NCBI GenBank assembly: GCA_030653175.1
Contig: JAURZV010000082.1
Span: forward strand, 42,571 to 106,570
Source of the DNA: Methylobacter sp.
GTDB taxonomy: Bacteria; Pseudomonadota; Gammaproteobacteria; Methylococcales; Methylomonadaceae
DNA length: 64,000 nucleotides
Reading direction: 5' to 3'
Made by a program: the position numbers and the translations under genes. Shown here in pieces: positions 1 through 8,019 of this stretch (the first letter of the stretch is position 1; each line of letters begins with the position of its first letter). The notes beneath the pieces were generated by a model. It saw only the letters and a list, made by a program, of their open reading frames with translations. It had not been told where the DNA came from and did no database searches.

Positions 1-150
1 CAGTTGGTCGGAATGACCATCTTGTCCATGAGCCGTAGCCATAGCCGAATGCTCCAGCGCTTGCGCCGTATGATGCTCGGTAGCGTTAGACTGTGAGCTT
101 AAACCAAGAGCGAGGGCACCCATTAATACAGCAATAGGTTTTAATTTCAT
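1..150 (-). CDS. SmbP-like small metal-binding protein, 5' part only
   Basis: The gene runs off the left edge of the window; only the first 50 codons are visible, from an ATG at 150. The protein starts with a typical signal peptide (MKLKPIAVLMGALALGLSSQ) followed by a His-rich stretch containing EHHTAQALEHS and HGQDGHSD. This matches the start of the small periplasmic metal-binding protein family known from Nitrosomonas SmbP, which carries repeated His-containing helices and binds copper and other divalent metals. The family call rests on the N-terminus only. Its position beside a His-rich amidohydrolase and a possible metallophore cluster fits a metal-handling role, but that is inference. 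Confidence 0.6.
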   Translation of the reverse strand, partial: MKLKPIAVLMGALALGLSSQSNATEHHTAQALEHSAMATAHGQDGHSDQL

Positions 151-265
151 GGGGATTTTTCTTAAATGATTAGTCAATATTGCATCACTGTAGCGCCTGT
201 CGTCATGGAAGACGTTTCAGCGTCACGGTTGGCGTTAGTATAGCGCATTCCGGCTGTTGTGTGAG

Positions 266-1549
266 TTACGGCATGCTCACACTCCTTCCAAAATTGTTTA
301 GAACAATTTTGCCGCCCGACATAACAAGATCAGGATATTCCAGTATTTTTAAAGCATGAACAGGGTCGCCTTTCACCGCAATCATATCGGCCGGTGCGCC
401 GGGTTGTAAGGTACCCAGCAGCGGTATATTTAAATATCGGCCTGCTTTCGATGTGGCAGTACGCAAGACATCAATCGGTTGCATGTTTGCCATGTGCATC
501 ATATAAATAAGCTCCTGCGCATCGATACCCCAAGGGATGTCCGGGTGCGCAATTTCAGCGCCGTATAAAAACTCAGCGCCCAGCGCGGCCAGGGTGTTGA
601 CATTGTGGGCAATACCCGGACATTTCGATAAGGTATCTATCGTAGTGACTATTTTTACATGCCGGGCCACGGCTTTTTTCAGCAACGGTTCGGGGATAAC
701 GTCACAAGGAACGTGCGCCCATTCATCAATGCCTGCGCCAATGGCGATCTGTACGCCTTTTTCCTCTGCAATATGCGCCGTGACTTTACGGTCATGTTGA
801 TGCGCTTCATCGACAATCGCTTTGACAATATTTTCCGGTAATAGCGGCCATGCCTGTTTTGAGTGGGCAGGTTTGTGATGGGGATTTTCATGCTCTGCAG
901 CCGGTTGATTTTCATGACCATGTCCATGACTGGAGACCCAGGGCGCACCCGCTTCACCGCCGGGTTCCAGTGCGACTTTAATCACCACTGCGCCCCCCTC
1001 TATAAGATTACGGACAGTTTCCCGCGCTTGTTCTTCTGTAGAAACAGGTGCGGCAATGTTGGTAATCCCCATGCCTGGAATAGGATAACCATCAGGCGCG
1101 GTAATAATCAGACCTGAAGTCAATACACGCAAGCTTCCGTCGCCACCGTAAGGCTTGTGTACGGGCCCGCCTACATCCCGAAGCGTGGTAATGCCATGCT
1201 TAAGAACAGTGTCAGCCGGAATCTTTTGAAATGTTATATGCGCATGCAATTCGATAAAACCGGGCAGCAGGGTTGCATCATCGCCCAGATCAATGACTTT
1301 CGCATCACTGGACTTAAATGCTTCACGCGAATCGATTTGCGCTACTTTCCCGTTTATCACCAATACCGACGTATTGGTTCTGATATTAGTGCCGTCGAAA
1401 ACGCGTGCGGCATGCAGAAGAATTGGACTTTGCCCGGTTTCTTGAGCGACGACCAATGAAGAGGTAAAGACTGTCAGGACTGAAAATAAAAAGGGCCGGC
1501 TGCGATTGAGCAACCTGAAGAGCATTTTCAGTATTATGCGTTTTATCAT
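266..1549 (-). CDS. secreted amidohydrolase-family metal-dependent hydrolase with His-rich insert
   Basis: A 427-residue protein of the amidohydrolase superfamily (imidazolonepropionase / Xaa-Pro dipeptidase-like branch). The N-terminus is long and basic, then hydrophobic (FLFSVLTVFTSSLVVAQ), so export is likely. Metal-site signatures are visible: GFIELHAHIT (His102 and His104), VVIKVAL as the candidate bridging lysine, VTAHIAEEKG, and a late GAEIAHPDIPWGID for a metal-ligand Asp. A His-rich insertion near residue 205-230 (SHGHGHENQ, ENPHHKPAHS) is unusual and may bind extra metal. The substrate cannot be told from sequence. The gene is divergent from the thiocarboxylate-type operon and shares its long upstream region, so co-regulation is possible. 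Confidence 0.75.
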   Translation of the reverse strand: MIKRIILKMLFRLLNRSRPFLFSVLTVFTSSLVVAQETGQSPILLHAARVFDGTNIRTNTSVLVINGKVAQIDSREAFKSSDAKVIDLGDDATLLPGFIELHAHITFQKIPADTVLKHGITTLRDVGGPVHKPYGGDGSLRVLTSGLIITAPDGYPIPGMGITNIAAPVSTEEQARETVRNLIEGGAVVIKVALEPGGEAGAPWVSSHGHGHENQPAAEHENPHHKPAHSKQAWPLLPENIVKAIVDEAHQHDRKVTAHIAEEKGVQIAIGAGIDEWAHVPCDVIPEPLLKKAVARHVKIVTTIDTLSKCPGIAHNVNTLAALGAEFLYGAEIAHPDIPWGIDAQELIYMMHMANMQPIDVLRTATSKAGRYLNIPLLGTLQPGAPADMIAVKGDPVHALKILEYPDLVMSGGKIVLNNFGRSVSMP

Positions 1550-1772
1550 TTCACATCCTTTATCTATAGTTTTTTAAAATCGCGTTGGCGATTGAAGCGT
1601 ATTGTTCTTTGAAGTCTGGCTCTAACACTAAGCAATATTTATGCCATTTTATGCTTCATCTGTATATTTCGTTTCTTTGTAAGTAAGTTATGGGAAAAGT
1701 TACCTTGTTTTTGTCAGTATAAGGTTGTCTTCACAATGTATGCTCGTCGTTAAGTGACCGTGAAATAAAAAA

Positions 1773-1815
1773 GTGTGGCATATGGCACATTCGTATAGGT
1801 GATATGCCCTATTCG
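1773..1815. promoter_or_regulatory. candidate AraC-type regulator boxes (pair)
   Basis: GTGTGGCATATGGCAC (whose reverse strand reads atatgccacac) is followed by GGTGATATGCCCTATTCG. The second matches GCGTGATATGCCCTATTT at 17532 almost base for base. The site is about 225 bp upstream of the amidohydrolase start and about 560 bp upstream of the MoeZ-like gene. Binding by the AraC-type protein encoded at 17703 is inference. Confidence 0.5.
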
Positions 1816-2028
1816 TTAATAATGAATTCTCTAAAAGAGCGTCGGACTTTATTGCACAATCAATTAATAGTGAACGCCATTTAAATATTTGTAGAATTTA
1901 TAATTACTTTTATTAACAATAATATGGCTATTAATTAAGACAGGTATTTAGTCGTAAACGCGATGTATTGTTTTAGCAAACTTCCCGTCAGTCAAATTAT
2001 TCATGCTAAGCAATTTTAATTAAAGTAT

Positions 2029-2043
2029 GTCATATCACACACT
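2029..2043 (-). promoter_or_regulatory. candidate AraC-type regulator box
   Basis: On the minus strand this reads AGTGTGTGATATGAC, identical at 14 of 15 positions to AGTGTGTGATATGCC at 17559-17573. A weaker partial copy (TGGTGATATGT, minus strand) lies at 2118-2128. These are the copies closest to the MoeZ-like operon start at 2373. Confidence 0.5.
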
Positions 2044-2372
2044 TTACAATTAACAATCTATTGTTATAAATATAATAATTTTCAATAGCTTATGGATTTT
2101 TTTTCAAAAAATTAAAACATATCACCAGAAAATGGTGAAATAACATACGGTTTAGTCCAACAAAAATCATAATTGAATACCTAACTCGTCAATATTTCAC
2201 AATAAAACAAATCTGGCGCACATGTTGCTTTATTTTAAAGAAACTATCATTTTTTCAGATATGAATATCTGTTTGTTTGATGTGTTTAGTAACGGATTCT
2301 TAATGAAACCGCCAGCTATCAATTCAGTATATGAACTGAATGAATTTTATGATTTAAACGTTGAGGTTTTAA

Positions 2373-3545
2373 ATGCAATTATTACCATTAGTCCAGCCTG
2401 CAAAGGAGTTAAGTAAGGACGAAATTTCACGCTATAGTCGCCATTTGCTGATTCCCGATGTTGGTCTGGAAGGACAAAAGCGTCTCAAGAACAGTAAAGT
2501 TTTAGTGATAGGCGCAGGCGGATTGGGGTCGCCGGCGCTTCTTTATCTCGCGGCGGCCGGGGTCGGGACATTGGGAATTATTGACTTCGATGTCGTTGAC
2601 GAATCAAATCTACAAAGACAAATCATTCATGGACAATCCGATGTCGGCAGACTTAAATCCGAGAGCGCAAAGGATTCGATCAACGAGTTAAACCCCTACG
2701 TTCATGTTCAGCTTCATAACGCACGCCTTGAAGCCGCCAATGCCATAGAGATAATTTCAGGCTACGACTTGATCGTGGATGGAACGGACAATTTCGCTAC
2801 ACGGTATCTTGTTAACGATGCCTGCGTCCTTGCAGGAAAGCCCTATGTTTGGGGATCCATCTTCCGGTTCGAAGGCCAGGCTTCTGTTTTCTGGGAAGAT
2901 GCACCGGGAGGAGTCGGTCTGAATTATCGCGATTTGTACCCCGAACCACCGCCACCGGAAATGGCTCCTTCATGCGCGGAAGGCGGGGTGTTAGGCATAC
3001 TCTGTGCTTCGATAGGCGCAATTATGGCGACAGAGGCTGTCAAATTAATTACCGGTTTAGGCGAAACTTTGTTGGGTCGACTTGTGGTCTACGATGCTCT
3101 GGATATGACGTATCGATTCATACCCTTAAGGAGGGCGCCGGTAAGGGTTCCCATTACCGGCTTGGTCGATTATCAGGAGTTTTGCGGGCTAAAGAGACCT
3201 GCAGAAGACCATAAAACAAATGTTCCAGTAATCAGCGCACTGGAACTTAAAAAAATGCAAGAAAGCGGTACTGATTTACAGTTAATCGATGTGCGCGGAA
3301 TCGAGGAATGGAATATCGTCCGTATTGAAGGCGCTAGCCATATCCCCAAAAATATCATCATGTCCGAAGACGTTTTGTCCCGGCTTAATAAAGACGATTT
3401 CATTGTTCTTCAGTGCAAAATGGGTGCGCGTTCGAGAGATGTTCTTATTGAGATGCAAAAGCAAGGTTTTACCAACGTTAAAAGTTTGGACGGTGGAATT
3501 ATAGCGTGGATCAGGGATGTGGATCCGTCACTACCCGTTTATTAA
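2373..3545 (+). CDS. MoeZ/MoeB-like sulfur-carrier adenylyltransferase with rhodanese domain
   Basis: A 390-residue E1-like enzyme that would adenylate the C-terminal glycine of the ThiS/MoaD-type protein at 4163 and load it with sulfur. Residues about 15-265 form the ThiF/MoeB domain, with the nucleotide loop GAGGLGSP, then DFDVVDESNLQRQ, DGTDNFATRY and PSCAEGGVLGI. The CxxC zinc pairs of classical MoeB are absent, as in MoeZ-type proteins. Residues about 285-390 form a rhodanese domain with active-site loop QCKMGARS. The ATG at 2373 has a TGAGG element a few bases upstream. It is the first gene of the operon. Family members serve cysteine, thiamine, molybdopterin or thiocarboxylate siderophore pathways; the neighbours favour the last. 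Confidence 0.88.
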   Translation: MQLLPLVQPAKELSKDEISRYSRHLLIPDVGLEGQKRLKNSKVLVIGAGGLGSPALLYLAAAGVGTLGIIDFDVVDESNLQRQIIHGQSDVGRLKSESAKDSINELNPYVHVQLHNARLEAANAIEIISGYDLIVDGTDNFATRYLVNDACVLAGKPYVWGSIFRFEGQASVFWEDAPGGVGLNYRDLYPEPPPPEMAPSCAEGGVLGILCASIGAIMATEAVKLITGLGETLLGRLVVYDALDMTYRFIPLRRAPVRVPITGLVDYQEFCGLKRPAEDHKTNVPVISALELKKMQESGTDLQLIDVRGIEEWNIVRIEGASHIPKNIIMSEDVLSRLNKDDFIVLQCKMGARSRDVLIEMQKQGFTNVKSLDGGIIAWIRDVDPSLPVY

Positions 3546-3621
3546 GCGGCTCGCCCCATCCGGCGGCACACTACTTATTGAATTCAAGATACTACCAACA
3601 CACGGATACTGAGGGAATATT

Positions 3622-4074
3622 ATGCTAGTTATACACTCCAAACTTGTTGAAGCAATGATTGCTCAATCACATAAAGATCACCCGATTGAAACCTGCGGTG
3701 TCATCGCCGGCCCTGAAGGGTCTAATATTCCGTTGCGTCTTATTCCCATGCGTAATGTGGCGCAGTCAAAGACGTTTTTTGAGTTCGACCCGCAACAGCA
3801 ATTACAGGTCTGGAGAGAGATGGAGGCGCAGGGCGAAGAGCCTGTTGTTATCTACCACTCACATACCGGCTCACAGGCTTATCCGAGTCGCACCGATGTT
3901 GAAAATGCGTCAGAACCGGGAGCCCATTATGTGATTATTCCAACAGACAATTTATATGATCGGGAAATTCGCAGTTTCCGCATTTTAGACGGGATGATTA
4001 CCGAGGAGAGGGTCTGTACGGTAAGCGCTTACCATAAATTACAAGCTGCTTTGGAACAATTAATAGAGGCTTGA
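3622..4074 (+). CDS. JAMM-motif (Mec+/JAB) metallopeptidase
   Basis: A 150-residue single-domain Zn peptidase. The full JAMM signature is visible: the Glu in HPIETCGVIAG near the N-terminus, then HSHTGSQAYPSRTD, matching HxH-x7-S-x2-D. In Mycobacterium, Mec+ releases cysteine from the CysO-cysteine adduct; in the quinolobactin pathway QbsD trims the carrier tail so that Gly-Gly becomes C-terminal. The next gene already encodes a carrier ending in Gly-Gly, so hydrolysis of a carrier adduct seems likelier here than tail trimming. It lies 76 bp after the MoeZ-like gene and 88 bp before the carrier gene. Confidence 0.85.
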   Translation: MLVIHSKLVEAMIAQSHKDHPIETCGVIAGPEGSNIPLRLIPMRNVAQSKTFFEFDPQQQLQVWREMEAQGEEPVVIYHSHTGSQAYPSRTDVENASEPGAHYVIIPTDNLYDREIRSFRILDGMITEERVCTVSAYHKLQAALEQLIEA

Positions 4075-4162
4075 GTTTTGTATCGGACTTTAATTATTAG
4101 AGCAATAGCGAAACCCATCCTGCGAAACTCTTCAACACTATAAAACCCTGAAAGGAGTAAAC

Positions 4163-4435
4163 ATGCGAATCACCGTGAATATCCCAACCATATTAAGACC
4201 GCTCACTAACGATCAAAAACGTATTGAGATAACCGCTTTAAATGTTCTTGAAGTCATAGATCAGATAGAGCAACAGTATCCCGGCGTTAAGGAGAAACTG
4301 ATTACCGAAGGACAGGCACACCGTTTCGTTAATATATATGTCAACGATAATGACATTCGTTTTAGTGACGGTCTTTCAACAAGTCTGCAAGACGGCGACT
4401 CGATAACCATTCTACCCTCTGTTGCCGGTGGTTGA
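4163..4435 (+). CDS. ThiS/MoaD/CysO-type sulfur carrier protein
   Basis: A 90-residue ubiquitin-fold sulfur carrier. It starts with a beta-strand (MRITVNIPTILRPL) and ends exactly at ILPSVAGG, the Gly-Gly tail on which the E1-like enzyme forms an acyl-adenylate and then a thiocarboxylate. The ending is very like mycobacterial CysO. An AAAGGAG ribosome site lies upstream of the ATG. With the MoeZ-like enzyme and the JAMM peptidase it forms a complete carrier, activator and peptidase module that would deliver sulfide to an activated carboxylate. Confidence in the family is high; the final acceptor is inferred from the downstream AMP ligase. Confidence 0.88.
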   Translation: MRITVNIPTILRPLTNDQKRIEITALNVLEVIDQIEQQYPGVKEKLITEGQAHRFVNIYVNDNDIRFSDGLSTSLQDGDSITILPSVAGG

Positions 4436-4465
4436 GTTCAACTTAACCGTACTCACTATTTAATA

Positions 4466-6358
4466 ATGCATATGAATCGTCCATTAACCGGCTGCATGAT
4501 AACGGGGCCGTTGCAAAACCCGGCCTCTGATTTTTCTGTTATAGCCTCTTCACTTCGCTATCAATCCAGCGCATTGGGTATGGTTTGTGAGACTGGCGAA
4601 AACTCCGGAAGCAATGCAGCGTTTTCTTTTGAATTTAAAACCCCTCATACCTCACCTGTCATCTGCGAAGTGACCCGATGGGACGACGCCTCCAGGCATA
4701 CGCCTGTGACCGAAAATATCATTCAGGCAGCTTGTGGTCTAATGTCGGTGCATGGACGAGCTAGCGGTAAATCCCAGGCTTTGGGAGTAAATTACGTTTC
4801 TACCTTGACTGCGGCCCTGGCACTTCAGGGGGGCGTGGCTGCTTCGATTGGTCAACTGCGAGGCCTTTCTGTGTCGAACAGTAGCGTTTCGATGGCCGCC
4901 GCCGCCCTATTAAGCGTAGGACAGTATATAGCAGGGGCGACAGCTTTTGAGTCTCCCGAAACTCTATTGCCGGGTATTATCCCACAGCCGGCGTGTCCTC
5001 CCTTTGTTTCAGCGGATGGTGTTATCTTTGAACTGGAAACACTGGATGCAGGGCCTTGGCAAAAATTTTGGCTTGAGATAGGGGTAAGTTCACAAATCGC
5101 CGGTAAGGGTTGGACTGCTTTTTTACTACGCTATGCCAAAGCCATAGCCCCTATGCCTGCTGAATTAATCGCTGCGATAGCCAACCTCAGTTATTCACGT
5201 ATTGTCGAGCTATGTGCCATTACCGGCATGGCGACTTGTCCAATACGCTCTATTGATGCCAGAGCCCAAGACGAAGACTGCAAACGGGTGTGGCTTCAAG
5301 GACCTTGGGAATTTGCTTTCGAACCTACTCTAAAAAGCACACCGGCCAGCGTTGCCGGCAATGATTTACCGTTAAGCGGACTCACCGTTATCGAGTCCTG
5401 TCGGCGGATTCAGGGCCCTCTTGCAGGACATTTGCTTGCATTGTTGGGCGCGGACGTAATCAGGATAGAACCGCCGGGCGGCGATCCTTTGCGCGGTATG
5501 CCGCCAATGGCGGAGGGCTGTTCAGCACGATTTGACGCGCTTAATCGACACAAAACTATTCGGGAAGTTGATATTAAATCTTCAGCCGGACAAGCGGAAA
5601 TTAAAGAGCTTGTGGAACACGCCGATGTCTTTCTTCATAACTGGGCGCCCGGCAAAGCGGCGCCATTAAATCTAGACCATGAGCATTTGGCGGCAATTAA
5701 TCCCGCCCTGATTTACGCCTACGCGGGTGGCTGGGCAACAGACGGCGGGGCACAGTCATCCAGGAACATCATGCCGGGTACGGATTTTATGACTCAAGCC
5801 TATTCCGGAGTCGCAAAAAAAATTGCCGGGGCTTCGGGTACGCAAGGCGGCTCGTTATTTACGGTATTGGATGTGCTGGGTGGCGCTGTTGCGGCACAAG
5901 GAATCACTATCGCACTGCTCAATCGATGTATGAATAAAGTTGGCGGCAAAGTGACTTCATCGTTAATGAGTACAGCGACGCTGTTATGTTCGGATGATTT
6001 GCAAAAGCTCTATAAGCCGCAGAATACCGATATAACTAATAAAAGCATTATTGATGCTGTCTACGCCACCAGACAGGGACATTGTGCGATTGAATGTTGT
6101 GACGTAAAAACGACGGAGCGATTGGCTAAAGCCCTTAATATCACTATCGGTATTGACGAAGAAGGCTTTCATCAGCATTTGAGCGACTTATTGCTATCAA
6201 GAACGGCAAATGAGTGGATTGAGGTCCTGGAACAAGCAGACGTTCCTTCAGCTGTGGTTGTTGAAGACCTCACTGACTTACAAACCATCCCACATCTACA
6301 ACCGAGCTTAACTACCGGCTCTTATACCAAAGTTATTTCTCCTTGGAGGTTCAAATGA
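4466..6358 (+). CDS. CaiB/BaiF (type III) CoA-transferase-like protein with extra N-terminal half
   Basis: A 630-residue protein. From about residue 302 it is a type III CoA-transferase: LSGLTVIESCRRIQGPLAGH, GADVIRIEPPGGDPLRG, FLHNWAPG and, near residue 468, LFTVLDVLGG, where the Asp is the likely equivalent of the catalytic Asp. Residues about 85-160 (IQAACGLMSVHGRASGK, LTAALALQGGVAASIG, VSMAAAALLSVGQ) resemble the middle of a second CaiB domain that has lost its N-terminal Rossmann part, so the protein looks like a degenerate tandem duplication. It overlaps the AMP ligase gene by 4 bp (ATGA). A role in transferring or editing a CoA or thioacid intermediate is inference. Confidence 0.78.
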   Translation: MHMNRPLTGCMITGPLQNPASDFSVIASSLRYQSSALGMVCETGENSGSNAAFSFEFKTPHTSPVICEVTRWDDASRHTPVTENIIQAACGLMSVHGRASGKSQALGVNYVSTLTAALALQGGVAASIGQLRGLSVSNSSVSMAAAALLSVGQYIAGATAFESPETLLPGIIPQPACPPFVSADGVIFELETLDAGPWQKFWLEIGVSSQIAGKGWTAFLLRYAKAIAPMPAELIAAIANLSYSRIVELCAITGMATCPIRSIDARAQDEDCKRVWLQGPWEFAFEPTLKSTPASVAGNDLPLSGLTVIESCRRIQGPLAGHLLALLGADVIRIEPPGGDPLRGMPPMAEGCSARFDALNRHKTIREVDIKSSAGQAEIKELVEHADVFLHNWAPGKAAPLNLDHEHLAAINPALIYAYAGGWATDGGAQSSRNIMPGTDFMTQAYSGVAKKIAGASGTQGGSLFTVLDVLGGAVAAQGITIALLNRCMNKVGGKVTSSLMSTATLLCSDDLQKLYKPQNTDITNKSIIDAVYATRQGHCAIECCDVKTTERLAKALNITIGIDEEGFHQHLSDLLLSRTANEWIEVLEQADVPSAVVVEDLTDLQTIPHLQPSLTTGSYTKVISPWRFK

Positions 6359-8019
6359 ATCATGCAGGTATCATAGATATAGTCCCCAGCGAAGTTCGTA
6401 ACCAGTGGGTTGAAAATGGAACCTATCCAAATCAATCCGTATACGAGTTGTTTTGTGAGCATGTACAACAGCATCCTGATAACCCGGCGGTTCTATCCCT
6501 TGACCAAACAGTCACTTACGCAGAGTTACTGGACAAGGTTCAGCGCTTCGCTACCAGCCTCAAAGAACTGGGGATTGTCCCTGGAGATGTTGTCGCCTAT
6601 CAACTCACTAATAGTTGGCATAGCTGCGCAATAGATCTTGCGGCTGCAGCGCTGGGTGCGATCGTGGCCCCTTTCCCGCCCGGACGCGGTCGTCTTGATA
6701 TTGACTCGTTACTGAGAAGGTGTGATGCGCGCGTGATTATTGTCGAACGGGAACACGCCAACATCGATCTGTGCGAGCTCATTGAATCACTACGCCCCAC
6801 TTTGCTGTCTCTGCGCGTTCTAATCGTTGATGGAAAAGCCCGAGACGGCTGGCACACGCTGGATGACCTCTTTCAAGCCGCACCGATTGAGTCCGGCAAA
6901 TTACCATCAGTCTGCCCCAACTCACCCGTTCGCTTCCTGATCTCGTCCGGAACAGAATCCGAGCCAAAATGGGTTGCCTACTCGCACAATGCACTGATTG
7001 GCGGGCGAGGTCGTTTTCTGCAACGAATACATTCTGATGGAAGCACTTTTAGAGGGCTGTATTTGATGCCGCTTGGCACAGCATTTGGTTCATCCGCGAC
7101 ATTTGGTATTTTATCCTGGCTAGGCGGATCCATTGTGATCTTGCGGCAATTCGATGTCGCAGCGGCCATTCAAGCTATTGCAGAGCTTAAGCCGACCTAC
7201 ATCTTTGGGGTACCCACCATGTTTCAACGCATCGCTGCGGATTCGGCATTGTCGCAAATCGATAAGTCCAGTCTGATCGGTATCATTAGTGGAGGGGCGG
7301 AGATTGATGAAGCATCAATCCGCCGATGCACCGAGGCATTCGAATGTGGTTTTATCAGTTTATACGGTTCGGCGGATGGTGTTAACTGTCATACGACACT
7401 TGACGACGATTTAGAAACCGTTCTCCATAAAGCGGGTCGACCTAATCCGGAAGTTTGTTCCATCAGAATAGTCGATGACGAAGGGCAAGAGGTGCGTCAA
7501 GGGGGCGTTGGAGAAATTACCGCCAGGGGGCCAATAAGTCCCATGCAATATGTTAACGCGCCGGACCTGGATGCTCTATACCGGGACAAAGAGGGTTGGG
7601 TGTACACCGGAGACCTGGGTCTTATTGATGCTGACGGGTATTTGGTGCTGTCCGGGCGCAAGAAAGACATTATTATTCGTGGCGGCGCCAATATTAGTCC
7701 TGTTCAAATCGAAAATGTCGCTATTTCCCATCCCGATGTCGTCAGCGCGGCCTGCGTACCTGTTGCCGATCCGGATTTGGGGCATCGAGTTTGCCTCTGT
7801 TTAGTAATGCGTGAGGGTGTCGAACGCCTGTCGCTTTCCCTATTTGCCGGCTACTTGCGCGAACAGGGTTTAGAGACAAACAAGCTCCCGGAATATTTGC
7901 GCTACTATCGGCAATTACCTCTCAGTCCGGCTGGAAAGGTCGATAAAAAGCAGCTGACCGCGGAGATGGAGTTTATCCGGGTCGGGACTAAACCACGCTT
8001 TGCTGAAGGAGTTCATTAA
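6355..8019 (+). CDS. AMP-dependent acyl-CoA synthetase / AMP ligase
   Basis: A 554-residue adenylate-forming enzyme. Core motifs are present: SSGTESEPK (phosphate loop, near residue 196), YGSADGVNC, YTGDLGLIDADGYLVLSGR, KKDIIIRGGANISP and SPAGKVDKKQL with the C-terminal catalytic Lys. The start chosen is the ATG at 6355, preceded by TTGGAGGTTC and overlapping the previous stop; the track's 6343 start is a TTG inside that ribosome site. It would activate a carboxylic acid substrate for CoA or thioacid formation, the equivalent of the AMP ligases of the quinolobactin and PDTC clusters as I recall them. The substrate is unknown. Confidence 0.85.
   Translation: MNHAGIIDIVPSEVRNQWVENGTYPNQSVYELFCEHVQQHPDNPAVLSLDQTVTYAELLDKVQRFATSLKELGIVPGDVVAYQLTNSWHSCAIDLAAAALGAIVAPFPPGRGRLDIDSLLRRCDARVIIVEREHANIDLCELIESLRPTLLSLRVLIVDGKARDGWHTLDDLFQAAPIESGKLPSVCPNSPVRFLISSGTESEPKWVAYSHNALIGGRGRFLQRIHSDGSTFRGLYLMPLGTAFGSSATFGILSWLGGSIVILRQFDVAAAIQAIAELKPTYIFGVPTMFQRIAADSALSQIDKSSLIGIISGGAEIDEASIRRCTEAFECGFISLYGSADGVNCHTTLDDDLETVLHKAGRPNPEVCSIRIVDDEGQEVRQGGVGEITARGPISPMQYVNAPDLDALYRDKEGWVYTGDLGLIDADGYLVLSGRKKDIIIRGGANISPVQIENVAISHPDVVSAACVPVADPDLGHRVCLCLVMREGVERLSLSLFAGYLREQGLETNKLPEYLRYYRQLPLSPAGKVDKKQLTAEMEFIRVGTKPRFAEGVH

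Larger units (their letters stand above)
1550..2372. other. long AT-rich divergent intergenic region
   Basis: This 823-bp gap separates the amidohydrolase (-) from the MoeZ-like operon (+). It is clearly richer in A+T than its flanks. The only open frame (2222..2416) runs into the next gene out of frame and resembles nothing I know. The region holds several copies of a short motif, listed separately, that recurs upstream of the TonB receptor and AraC regulator. No tRNA or riboswitch fold was recognised. Confidence 0.6.

Noticed and set aside
2222-2416. 64-codon ORF before the MoeZ-like gene
   Set aside because: It overlaps the true start in another frame, has no ribosome site and no recognisable sequence.
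6343-6357. TTG at 6343 as start of the AMP ligase
   Set aside because: The bases form the ribosome site TTGGAGG for the ATG at 6355.
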